This document shows positions 1 to 6,575 of a stretch of 12,159 nucleotides of DNA, piece by piece. The stretch lies in the NCBI GenBank assembly GCA_016302195.1, contig JAEDOA010000038.1, positions 1-12,159 on the forward strand. Direction: 5' to 3'. The stretch comes from Erysipelotrichaceae bacterium (GTDB lineage Bacteria > Bacillota_I > Bacilli_A > Erysipelotrichales > Erysipelotrichaceae). Made by a program: the position numbers and the translations under genes. How positions within the stretch are numbered: the stretch's first letter is position 1; the number at the start of each line of letters is the position of its first letter. The notes beneath the pieces are model-generated. The model made no database searches. It was not told the origin of the DNA and worked only from the letters and a program-made list of their open reading frames with translations.

Positions 1-2597
1 GCCTCTTTTAATATTTCAACCATGTCCTTGACAAGTGGTACTCTTGGGTTGGCAGGAGAGCACTGGTCTTCAAAGGCAAGCATAGCAATTTCATCAACGT
101 GATCAAGCCATTGCTGCTGGTCGATACCTAGACTTCTAAAGTCAGTTGCCAAGCCAATCTCTTTCGCAAGATTTTCACAGGCAGTAGCTAAAGCTTCAAC
201 TGCTTGTTGAGTATCACTATACTGTAAGTGAAGTAAGGCAGCAATCTCTTCATACTTTTTATCTGCACAATACTGGTTGTATTTTGGCCATACTGATAAT
301 TTTGTTGGCACCTGTCCATTATATCTAATTACTTTTGGTAATAGGATTGAACAAGTGTAGCCATGTACTGTATGGAATTCTGCGCCAACTTTATGAGCTA
401 AAGAGTGTGTCATTCCTAAGAAGGCATTAGCAAATGCCATTCCGGCAATAGTTGCCGCATTATGCATCTTTTCTCTTGCTTCCAAATCGTTTTTGCCATC
501 TTTTACTGCTCTTGGCAAATATTGGAATACTAGTTTGATAGCCTGTAAAGCAAGACCATCAGTATAGTCATTTGCCATTACAGACACATATGCTTCAATA
601 GCATGAGTTAATACATCCATACCTGTCATTGCGGTTGATTTTGGTGGCAAATTGGTTGTGAACTCAGGATCGATTATCGCTACTGTTGGAGTTAGTGAGT
701 AATCAGTAAGTGGATATTTCTTCAGGTTTTTCTTGTCGGAAATAACCGCAAATGGTGTTACTTCACTTCCTGTTCCTGAGGTAGTTGGGATACATATTAA
801 TTTAACCTTGCGTCCTAATTGAGGATATTTGAAGGCTCTTTTTCTAATATCCATAAATTTCTGCTTTAAATCATCAAAATTAACCTCAGGATGTTCATAG
901 AATAACCACATTCCCTTAGCAGCGTCCATTACTGAACCACCACCTAATGCGATAATAGTATCTGGTGAGAATGAAGTCATTAATTGCGCTCCACGCTTAA
1001 CTGTCTCAATATCTGGATCAGGTTCAACATCGCAGAATAGTTGGATTGATACTTCGTTTCGACGTAGGTTTAGCTGTTCAGTAATCTTGTTTAAGAAACC
1101 GAATTGAACCATTGAACTATCAGTTACGATAAATACTTTATTGACGTTGTCACATGATTTTAAGTATTGGATAGAATTTCTTTCAAAGTAGATTTTACTT
1201 GGGACTTTGAACCACTGCATTGTATTTCTCCTTTTTCCGACTTTTTTGATGTTTAATAGATTAATAGCGCTAACATTTCCGCCAACAGAGTTACCTCCAT
1301 AACTACCACATCCTAAAGTAAGAGATGGTAAAAATGAATTGTAGACATTACCAATACCACCAAAGGTTGATGGGCTGTTCCAAATAATTCTCATGGCTTT
1401 ACAGTTTTCGCCATATTCATCTGCCATCTTTTGGTCGTGACAATGGATGGCTGCTGAATGTCCTAGTCCCGCAAATTCTACTGATTGACTAGCTAATTTA
1501 AAGCCTTCTTTTTCGTCTTTTACTTTATAGAAAGCTAATACTGGGGCCAGTTTTTCTCTTGACATTGGTTCCTTTGGCCCAATAGTATCACAATAGCAAG
1601 CTAATAATGTTGTATCATCGGCAACCTCGATACCTGCCCATTTAGCAATTTCTGTTGCTGGATGACCAACAACATCTGGATTTAAATGAGCTGAAGCCAC
1701 ATTTTCATCTTTTGAAGTAACAAAGAACATCAGCTTTTCTAGTTTTTCCTTTTCCTGTTCAGTACAGAAGTGAACCTTAAAGTGCTTAAATAAGCTGACT
1801 GCTTGATCAAATACCTCTTCATCGATGATAATTGATGATTCAGATGCGCAAATCATTCCGTTATCAAAGGACTTAGAAATAACTATGTCATTTACAGCCT
1901 GTTGAATATTGGCTGATTTGTTAATATAAGAAGGTACATTTCCTGCTCCAACTCCTAAAGCTGGTTTGCCACATGAATAGGCTGCCTTAACCATGGCATT
2001 ACCACCAGTTGCTAAGATGGTAGCAACATTTGGATGGTTCATAAGTGCGTTGGTTGCCTCTAATGACACATGTTCAATCCATTGAATACAATTTTCAGGA
2101 GCACCAGCTGCAATAGCAGTATCTCTCATAATGGTAGCTGCCATTTTTGAGCATTTAAATGCTGATGGGTGAAATGAGAAAATAATAGGATTTCTCGTTT
2201 TTAATGCGATCAAGCATTTGAAAATAACAGTGCTGGTTGGATTGGTAACTGGTGTAATGCCACAGATTACTCCAACAGGATCTGCGATTTCGGTAATACC
2301 GGTAACAGGATCTTCCTTAATAACTCCAACGGTTTTTAGATGACGCATGTTGTTAACAACATATTCGCAAGCAAACAGGTTTTTGGTAGCCTTATCCTCA
2401 AATACACCTCTTTTTGTTTCCTCTATAGCCTCTCTAGCTAATATACCATGATTATCCAAACCGGCTACTGAGCATTTAGCTACTATATAATCAATCTGCT
2501 GCTGGTCTAATTCTAAAAATTTCTGTAAAGCTATTTGGCCTTTTTCAACTAGATCATTGATTTCTTCATTTATATTTAGTTGTTTGTTTTCACTCAT
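1..2597 (-). CDS. adhE: Bifunctional acetaldehyde-CoA/alcohol dehydrogenase AdhE (C-terminus cut by window edge)
   Basis: AdhE reduces acetyl-CoA to acetaldehyde and then to ethanol, oxidising two NADH; the family assembles into cytoplasmic filaments (spirosomes). I translated the minus strand from ATG 2597 and found 865 uninterrupted codons. The N-terminal aldehyde dehydrogenase half carries the catalytic Cys250 in GMICASE. A linker near residues 440-470 leads to the iron-dependent alcohol dehydrogenase half. That half shows a GGGS nucleotide-binding motif and candidate Fe ligands Asp661, His665 (LTHAIEAY), His731 and His745, which keep the spacing of the E. coli enzyme. The reading reaches the C-terminal ANPRVPLVKDM motif, so only a few residues lie outside the window. 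Start choice: GAGGT at 2604-2608 sits 6 nt upstream of the ATG. It follows a divergent-free gap behind the ABC operon on the same strand and has its own promoter and Rex-type boxes. No frameshift or missing catalytic residue was seen. Confidence 0.97.
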   Translation of the reverse strand, partial: MSENKQLNINEEINDLVEKGQIALQKFLELDQQQIDYIVAKCSVAGLDNHGILAREAIEETKRGVFEDKATKNLFACEYVVNNMRHLKTVGVIKEDPVTGITEIADPVGVICGITPVTNPTSTVIFKCLIALKTRNPIIFSFHPSAFKCSKMAATIMRDTAIAAGAPENCIQWIEHVSLEATNALMNHPNVATILATGGNAMVKAAYSCGKPALGVGAGNVPSYINKSANIQQAVNDIVISKSFDNGMICASESSIIIDEEVFDQAVSLFKHFKVHFCTEQEKEKLEKLMFFVTSKDENVASAHLNPDVVGHPATEIAKWAGIEVADDTTLLACYCDTIGPKEPMSREKLAPVLAFYKVKDEKEGFKLASQSVEFAGLGHSAAIHCHDQKMADEYGENCKAMRIIWNSPSTFGGIGNVYNSFLPSLTLGCGSYGGNSVGGNVSAINLLNIKKVGKRRNTMQWFKVPSKIYFERNSIQYLKSCDNVNKVFIVTDSSMVQFGFLNKITEQLNLRRNEVSIQLFCDVEPDPDIETVKRGAQLMTSFSPDTIIALGGGSVMDAAKGMWLFYEHPEVNFDDLKQKFMDIRKRAFKYPQLGRKVKLICIPTTSGTGSEVTPFAVISDKKNLKKYPLTDYSLTPTVAIIDPEFTTNLPPKSTAMTGMDVLTHAIEAYVSVMANDYTDGLALQAIKLVFQYLPRAVKDGKNDLEAREKMHNAATIAGMAFANAFLGMTHSLAHKVGAEFHTVHGYTCSILLPKVIRYNGQVPTKLSVWPKYNQYCADKKYEEIAALLHLQYSDTQQAVEALATACENLAKEIGLATDFRSLGIDQQQWLDHVDEIAMLAFEDQCSPANPRVPLVKDMVEILKE

Positions 2598-2623
2598 AAA
2601 TCTACCTCGTCTTTCCAATGTTT

Positions 2624-2651
2624 ATTTTACTTGATAATGTGAAATAATCAA
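2624..2651 (-). promoter_or_regulatory. Predicted adhE promoter
   Basis: On the minus strand TTGATT (2651-2646) is followed by a 16-nt spacer and TAAAAT (2629-2624), about 27 nt upstream of the ATG. The -35 lies inside the proximal Rex box. The match is moderate; other placements are possible in this AT-rich stretch. Confidence 0.45.
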
Positions 2652-2654
2652 CAA
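2637..2654 (-). promoter_or_regulatory. Rex-type operator, promoter-proximal box of adhE
   Basis: The plus strand reads ATGTGAAATAATCAACAA, close to the Rex consensus TTGTGAA-N4-TTCACAA (right arm in its TTAACAA variant). Rex is the NADH/NAD-sensing repressor of fermentation genes in Firmicutes. The box overlaps the predicted -35 element of adhE, so bound Rex would block RNA polymerase. It is slightly less symmetrical than the distal box. Confidence 0.65.
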
Positions 2655-2666
2655 ATATGCACCATA

Positions 2667-2684
2667 TTGTGAAAGAATTAACAA
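2667..2684 (-). promoter_or_regulatory. Rex-type operator, distal box of adhE
   Basis: The plus strand reads TTGTGAAAGAATTAACAA. This is two 7-bp half sites (TTGTGAA and TTAACAA) around a 4-bp spacer and matches the Rex consensus nearly perfectly. Its centre is 30 bp from that of the proximal box, about three helical turns, and the two boxes are near-identical direct repeats (15 of 18 positions). adhE is a typical Rex target. Confidence 0.78.
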
Positions 2685-2696
2685 ACATAACAATTG

Positions 2697-2722
2697 AAAA
2701 CGCTATCCTAAAAGCATAGCGT
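2697..2722 (-). terminator. Weak terminator-like hairpin at the end of the ABC operon
   Basis: On the minus strand ACGCTAT and ATAGCGT form a 7-bp stem around a 9-nt loop, followed by TTTT. The stop codon of the ATPase gene lies inside the descending arm. The U tract is short, so termination may be partial and the operon could read into adhE. Confidence 0.5.
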
Positions 2723-3497
2723 CGTTGTTTAATTCACTGTTGGTTATTTGGGCAAACTTGTTTATTAAATCTTCTTTCTTTAGCTTCTTTTTTTGCTCGC
2801 CAGAGATATCAAAGATTATTTTTCCATCATTCATCATTATTAGTCTATTGCCATAATCAATGGCATCCTGCATGTTGTGAGTAACCATAATAGTCGTTAT
2901 GTGATTTTCATTAACTAATTTATCGGTTATTTCCAAAACGTTTCTAGCTGTAATCGGGTCAAGAGCTGCTGTATGTTCATCTAAAAGCAATAAACTCGGC
3001 TTTTTAATTGTCGCCATAAGTAGAGTTAAGCCTTGTCTTTGTCCTCCTGATAACAAACCTACCTTGCTGGTTAATCGATCTTCTAAATGCAGGTTTAGTA
3101 AAGACAGGTTTTGCTTAAATAATTCTTTTTCTTTATTAGTTATGCCGTATCTTAGATTTCTTTTTTCACCTCTATGTAAAGCAAGGGATAAATTTTCCTG
3201 GATTTCCATATCAGCTGCTGTTCCAAGTAGGGGATCTTGAAAGACTCTAGCGATGTACTTGGCTCTTTCAAACTGTTTTAATTTGGTAATGTCATTGCCA
3301 TCTAATACAATACTGCCATCATCAATCTGATAAGTTCCAGCAATGCAGTTTAATAAAGTGCTTTTTCCTGCTCCGTTTGAGCCAATAATAGTTAAGAAGT
3401 CCCCCTCATTAAGATGAAGATTTAGATTTGTTATCGCTTTTTTTTCATTGACAGTATCCTTATTGAATACTTTTGAGATGTTTTCAACTTTTAACAT
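2703..3497 (-). CDS. ABC importer ATP-binding protein (TrpXYZ-like family)
   Basis: Cytoplasmic ATPase that powers the importer encoded by the two upstream genes. All ABC motifs are intact: Walker A GSNGAGKST (residues 39-47), Q-loop Gln87, signature LSGGQRQ (149-155), Walker B LLLLDE (169-174) followed by an ALDP D-loop, and switch His207 in MVTHN. At 264 residues it is a normal single-domain length. This ATPase type (COG1101-like) is known to pair with LivH-type permeases and PF04392 binding proteins. The ATG is 2 nt beyond the permease stop codon, and a GGAAGG ribosome binding site lies in the permease 3' end, so the genes are co-transcribed and perhaps translationally coupled. The signature reads LSGGQRQGLTL instead of the commoner GGQRQAL. 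Role in the transporter is certain; the substrate rests on context. Confidence 0.93.
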   Translation of the reverse strand: MLKVENISKVFNKDTVNEKKAITNLNLHLNEGDFLTIIGSNGAGKSTLLNCIAGTYQIDDGSIVLDGNDITKLKQFERAKYIARVFQDPLLGTAADMEIQENLSLALHRGEKRNLRYGITNKEKELFKQNLSLLNLHLEDRLTSKVGLLSGGQRQGLTLLMATIKKPSLLLLDEHTAALDPITARNVLEITDKLVNENHITTIMVTHNMQDAIDYGNRLIMMNDGKIIFDISGEQKKKLKKEDLINKFAQITNSELNNDAMLLG

Positions 3498-3499
3498 AT

Positions 3500-4393
3500 T
3501 TATTGTCCTTCCATTTCTTTATTTGCATTACCTAATGCTAAAAAGACGGCAACGATAATAGCTGTAAATAATTTTAGGTCATTTGAGTTGATTCTCAACC
3601 ATAGAATAATAACCATTACGATATAGTAGATAATTCCACCAACAATTGTTGAGGTCAGTCTTACGTAAAAATTTGTGCATTTAGGTAGCAAGAACTTGAC
3701 GATGCATTCTCCAATAATAATTGCTGCCAAACCGATAACAATCGCGCCTTTACCCATGTTGATATCACAGAAACCCTGATATTGACTCATAAGTCCCCCA
3801 CTTAAGGCTACAAGTCCATTGGAAAGGGCAAGAGTGATGATTTTACAGGTATTATTATTAATACCCATAGCCGTAGACATTTGACCATTGTTGCCACAGG
3901 CTCTGATTGCTCTTCCGATATTTGTACCGAAAAACCAATATATTAATGCAGTCAATATAGCAGCAATGATTAATAGGGTTATCAGAGAGGAATTAATATT
4001 TCTTGCGCTGACTAACAGGTTGAACACATCGGGATTGCATCCGACATTAGCTGAACCGTTAGTTAGCTTTAGATTGATTGAGTATAAACCAAATTGCACC
4101 AAAATCCCAGCTAAGATAGCTGGAATTTTGGCTTTGGTATGTAAAAGAGCAGTTGTGGTTCCAATTAGTAGCCCAAATATGAAAGAAGCTGTTAATGAAA
4201 GAAGAGGATTGATATTGGCGGTAATCAACATGACTGATACAATACCGCCACTACTGAATGAACCATCAACACTTAAATCTGAAATGTGTAATATTTTAAA
4301 TGTCAGATAGACTCCTAAGGCCATGATGCCCCAGATTATTCCTTGAACAATACCTGATGGTAATCGAGTTATTAAATTTGATAGGGTAATCAT
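3500..4393 (-). CDS. ABC importer permease, LivH/BPD_transp_2 type
   Basis: Integral membrane subunit that forms the substrate channel. The 297-residue sequence is almost entirely hydrophobic, with about eight to nine predicted membrane segments separated by short loops. It has the overall look of the branched-chain/TrpY-like permease family (PF02653): an early GIIWGIMALGVYLTFKIL segment and a conserved central region GRAIRACGNN (residues about 160-170), which in this family contacts the ATPase. It starts 1 nt after the binding-protein stop codon (TAAAATG arrangement) with GGAG just upstream. The order binding protein, permease, ATPase is that of TrpXYZ-type systems. The substrate cannot be read from the permease; the leader peptide upstream suggests an aromatic amino acid. 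Confidence 0.92.
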   Translation of the reverse strand: MITLSNLITRLPSGIVQGIIWGIMALGVYLTFKILHISDLSVDGSFSSGGIVSVMLITANINPLLSLTASFIFGLLIGTTTALLHTKAKIPAILAGILVQFGLYSINLKLTNGSANVGCNPDVFNLLVSARNINSSLITLLIIAAILTALIYWFFGTNIGRAIRACGNNGQMSTAMGINNNTCKIITLALSNGLVALSGGLMSQYQGFCDINMGKGAIVIGLAAIIIGECIVKFLLPKCTNFYVRLTSTIVGGIIYYIVMVIILWLRINSNDLKLFTAIIVAVFLALGNANKEMEGQ

Positions 4394-4394
4394 T

Positions 4395-5345
4395 TTATTC
4401 TCCGATTGCTACATATCCTTCAGGAACAGTAATTGATAATGCCTGACAAATCTCTTTGTTGAATTTTTTAACAGGATTTGGGAAGTATTCAATTTCCATT
4501 GTAGATATATCAGCTTCACCCTTAAGGATTTTAACGGCCATTTCACCAGTAAGTCTGCCTAATTGGTAGTAGTCAATTGATAAGGTCGCAATTCCACATT
4601 TTGAAGCGATACCTTCTTCTCCTGCAATAATAGGAGTATTTGTTTTAGAAGCAAATGAATGGATAATATCAGCTGAAGAAGCGGCTGTGTTATCAGTTGG
4701 GATGAATAATGCATCAACTTCGCTGGTTGCCTGAGCGACAACTGTACCAACATCGTTAGTATCTGAGAAAGGGAATTCCTTAACTTCTAAGCCTAATTTT
4801 TTAAGTTCATCAGAAACTACTTTAACCTGATATTTTGAATTAACTTCACTTGAGCAGAACAGAATGCCGATTGTTTTAGCTTGAGGCAATAGTTCTTTAA
4901 ACATAGCTGCCTGTTCAGTTAATGGCGCTAAATCGCTTGTTCCTGAAATATTACGTCCTGTAACACCATCGAAATTATCCAAGTTTAAGGCTGCACCATA
5001 TTCAGTAATAGATGTGCCTAGAATTGGAATTTCTGTAGTAGCAGTTGCGGCAACTTGTAATGCAGAAGTAGCATTAGCAAGTATTAAGTCAACCTGATCA
5101 GAGACAAACCCTGAACAGATAGTAATACAGTTATTAACTTCGCCAGCGGCTATTTCTTCAACAATTGTGACTTTATCGCCGAATTCTTCAGTCAAGACAT
5201 CTTTAAAGCCTTGGGTTGCTGCATCTAGGGCTGGATGCTTAGCTAGCTGACAAATGCCAACAACGATTGTCTCATCTTTTGTACTACAAGCAACTGTAGA
5301 AAGTAATAAAAGGGAAGATAATAGGATAACTAATAATTTTTTCAT
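4395..5345 (-). CDS. ABC importer substrate-binding lipoprotein, TrpX-like (PF04392 type)
   Basis: Extracellular lipid-anchored receptor that captures the ligand for the permease. The 316-residue protein starts with Lys-Lys, a Leu-rich signal segment, and a lipobox-like STVAC with the acylated Cys at residue 20. The mature part has the periplasmic-binding fold pattern of the ABC_sub_bind family: an early VVGICQLAKHPALDAA strand-helix, ILANATSALQ, IPILGTSITEY, a second lobe beginning TIGILFCSSEVNSKY, and DALFIPTDN. Streptococcal relatives (TrpX) serve tryptophan uptake; other members of the family bind tyrosine or other ligands. The ATG has GGAGG at 5353-5357 with 7-nt spacing, immediately behind an attenuator terminator. 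It is the first structural gene of the operon, so the leader region controls all three genes. Confidence 0.92.
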   Translation of the reverse strand: MKKLLVILLSSLLLLSTVACSTKDETIVVGICQLAKHPALDAATQGFKDVLTEEFGDKVTIVEEIAAGEVNNCITICSGFVSDQVDLILANATSALQVAATATTEIPILGTSITEYGAALNLDNFDGVTGRNISGTSDLAPLTEQAAMFKELLPQAKTIGILFCSSEVNSKYQVKVVSDELKKLGLEVKEFPFSDTNDVGTVVAQATSEVDALFIPTDNTAASSADIIHSFASKTNTPIIAGEEGIASKCGIATLSIDYYQLGRLTGEMAVKILKGEADISTMEIEYFPNPVKKFNKEICQALSITVPEGYVAIGE

Positions 5346-5360
5346 AACGTGACCTCCAAT

Positions 5361-5383
5361 AAAAAAGCTGTCTTGCGACAGCT
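5361..5383 (-). terminator. Attenuator terminator before the TrpX-like gene
   Basis: On the minus strand AGCTGTC, loop GCAA, GACAGCT form a perfect 7-bp stem closed by a GNRA tetraloop and followed by TTTTTA. It lies between the leader ORF and the binding-protein ribosome binding site, only 3 nt before GGAGG, so it must be read through for the operon to be expressed. Its ascending arm and loop can instead pair with 5417-5426. Confidence 0.88.
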
Positions 5384-5426
5384 AGTTAACCAAAAATATA
5401 TACTAGATAAGATAAAAACCATCGCA
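5374..5426 (-). promoter_or_regulatory. Predicted antiterminator pairing
   Basis: On the minus-strand transcript UGCGAUGGUU (5426-5417) pairs with AGCUGUCGCA (5383-5374) in ten consecutive base pairs, three of them G-U. The second strand contains the whole ascending arm and three loop bases of the attenuator terminator, so the two structures are mutually exclusive. The first strand begins 4 nt after the leader stop codon, where a terminating ribosome would cover it. Found by eye; no energies were calculated. Confidence 0.65.
5382..5406 (-). promoter_or_regulatory. Secondary short pairing near the attenuator
   Basis: On the minus strand CTAGT (5406-5402) and ACTAG (5386-5382) are complementary over 5 bp with a 15-nt loop. 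The 3' arm overlaps two bases of the terminator stem. It is weak and may be chance in AT-rich RNA, but it could compete with the terminator. Confidence 0.3.
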
Positions 5427-5430
5427 TTTT

Positions 5431-5505
5431 CTACATTAAAAATTTATTACTGCTAAAGTAATAATAGTTAAAATAGAAAACGCTAAATGTAAAGTTCTTA
5501 CTCAT
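5431..5505 (-). CDS. Phe/Tyr-rich leader peptide (24 aa) of the importer operon
   Basis: Short ORF from ATG 5505 to TAG 5431, preceded by AGAGGT at 5513-5518 with 7-nt spacing. Its 24 residues contain Phe at 5, 7, 10, 12, 17 and 22 and Tyr at 11, 14, 15 and 16, with no Trp. The run Tyr14-Tyr15-Tyr16 (TAT TAT TAC) falls in a hairpin arm. I infer a regulatory leader peptide: when charged tRNA-Tyr (or tRNA-Phe) is scarce the ribosome stalls here, leaving the antiterminator strand just past the stop codon free; when it is plentiful the ribosome reaches the stop and covers that strand. AT-rich DNA favours Phe and Tyr codons by chance, so composition alone is weak evidence. The ribosome binding site, position and RNA structures make the case. 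Confidence 0.7.
   Translation of the reverse strand: MSKNFTFSVFYFNYYYFSSNKFLM
5444..5464 (-). promoter_or_regulatory. Pause-type hairpin within the leader ORF
   Basis: On the minus strand TTATTACT and AGTAATAA form a perfect 8-bp stem with a 5-nt loop. The ascending arm encodes most of the Tyr triplet of the leader peptide. In classical attenuators a hairpin at this place pauses RNA polymerase until the ribosome arrives. The stem is AU-rich and so only moderately stable. Confidence 0.55.
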
Positions 5506-5514
5506 AGTATCTAC

Positions 5515-5557
5515 CTCTTGAAAAGATTTTACACTAGCTTGTAATCTTTTTCAAGAG
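5515..5557. repeat. Long imperfect palindrome over the divergent control region
   Basis: The arms run from CTCTTGAAAA at 5515 to TTTTCAAGAG ending 5557. They pair over about 17 bp with small bulges (GATTTTACA against TGTAATC) around the loop CTAGCT at 5534-5539. It spans the -35 and -10 of the importer promoter, which suggests a repressor operator. If an upstream promoter is used, it would instead be an RNA hairpin masking the leader ribosome binding site. Confidence 0.7.
5526..5554 (-). promoter_or_regulatory. Predicted promoter of the importer operon
   Basis: On the minus strand TTGAAA (5554-5549), a 17-nt spacer and TAAAAT (5531-5526) make a good housekeeping sigma promoter. Transcription would begin near 5519, so the leader ribosome binding site would lie almost at the 5' end of the RNA. 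The whole promoter is inside a long imperfect palindrome. Confidence 0.6.
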
Positions 5558-5588
5558 AAAAATGAAAAAATTGAAAACTAATCATTTT

Positions 5589-5616
5589 TTGAATATATGA
5601 TAGTATATGGTATAAT
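5589..5616 (+). promoter_or_regulatory. Predicted yvcK operon promoter (extended -10)
   Basis: TTGAAT at 5589-5594, a 16-nt spacer and TATAAT at 5611-5616, with TGG directly before it giving an extended -10. The expected start point near 5622 leaves a 5' leader of only about 10-12 nt, beginning at the AGGTG ribosome binding site. Confidence 0.65.
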
Positions 5617-5633
5617 TTTTATAGGTGATTATG

Positions 5634-6575
5634 ATGAAAAATGTTGTTTGCATCGGAGGGGGTACTGGACAATCCGCCCTGCTTAGAGGATTAAAACAAA
5701 TAAAAAATATTAATTTAAGTGCTATTGTGGCGGTTGCAGATAATGGAGGTTCAACAGGAAGGCTAAGAAACGATTTGAATATTCCTGCTATGGGCGATGT
5801 TAGAAGCGTTATGGTTGCTTTAGCTGATTCTGAAGATTTGATGACTAAGATAATGAATTACCGCTTTGATAATAGTGCAGGGGAATTGGCTGGTCATAAT
5901 CTAGGAAATATCATTATTTCAGCATTGACAGTTGATAGTCATGATTTTTATAAGTCGATTGAATCGCTCTCTTCAATCTTGAATCTAAAGGGAAGGGTTT
6001 TACCAAGTACAACTGAGAATGTTTGCTTAAAGGCGACAATGTCAGATGGTAGTGTTATAACTGGTGAATCCCAGATTAGAGATAGCGAATTAGATATTGT
6101 TTCGGTTTTTTACGATAAGCCGGTTAAGACTTATAACAAGGTAATACAAGCGATTAAAAAAGCTGATTATATCATTGTGGGAATTGGTTCTTTGTTTACC
6201 TCCATCTTGCCTAATTTGATTATTGATGATATTAAACAGGCTTTATATCAATGCAAAGGCAAGGTCATTTATTATTGTAATAGTATGACTGAAAAGGGCG
6301 AAACAACTGACTATACCGTTGAGGACCATGTTAACGCCATTGAAAAGCATATAGGTAAAAAGACGATTGATGCTGTTGTCTTGAGCAATGACTGTATCCC
6401 TCAATATATCTTGGATAGATATGACGCAGAGGGCTCAAAAGAGGTTATTTTAAGAGATACAAAGCATGATTATCAGGTTTTCTCATTTAATTTGTTGAGC
6501 TTTGCCAATGATTTGGTAAGACATGATCCTGATAAGGTTAGAGATAGTTTTATAGAGGTTACTAGGAGAATTTAA
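5634..6575 (+). CDS. yvcK: YvcK/CofD-like gluconeogenesis factor
   Basis: Cytoplasmic protein of the YvcK family (CofD-like Rossmann fold, binds UDP-sugars in B. subtilis), needed for growth on gluconeogenic carbon sources and for cell-wall/cell-shape homeostasis. Evidence: the N-terminal CIGGGTGQSALLRGLK nucleotide-binding loop, VAVADNGGSTGRLR, the MGDVRSVMVALAD segment, GHNLGNIIISAL, and IVGIGSLFTSILPNLI in the second half. Length of about 313 residues is normal. The frame is open from GTG 5625, but AGGTG at 5623-5627 overlaps that codon, and ATG 5634 has correct 6-nt spacing, so I choose 5634. The gene stops by overlapping the whiA start by one base. rapZ (yvcJ), which precedes yvcK in many Firmicutes, is absent here. 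Confidence 0.95.
   Translation: MKNVVCIGGGTGQSALLRGLKQIKNINLSAIVAVADNGGSTGRLRNDLNIPAMGDVRSVMVALADSEDLMTKIMNYRFDNSAGELAGHNLGNIIISALTVDSHDFYKSIESLSSILNLKGRVLPSTTENVCLKATMSDGSVITGESQIRDSELDIVSVFYDKPVKTYNKVIQAIKKADYIIVGIGSLFTSILPNLIIDDIKQALYQCKGKVIYYCNSMTEKGETTDYTVEDHVNAIEKHIGKKTIDAVVLSNDCIPQYILDRYDAEGSKEVILRDTKHDYQVFSFNLLSFANDLVRHDPDKVRDSFIEVTRRI

Noticed and set aside
3888..4310. Open frame of 140 codons on the plus strand
   Set aside because: It lies antisense to the permease gene, whose membrane-segment pattern and family motifs are clear, and has no ribosome binding site.
4559..4753. Open frame of 64 codons on the minus strand
   Set aside because: It is an alternative frame inside the substrate-binding protein gene; its Leu/Gln-rich translation is typical of a shadow frame.
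5346..5560. T-box riboswitch or TRAP site upstream of the importer
   Set aside because: No conserved T-box bulge (AGGGTGG-like), no specifier-loop architecture, and no series of spaced GAG/TAG triplets. The region is also short for a T-box.
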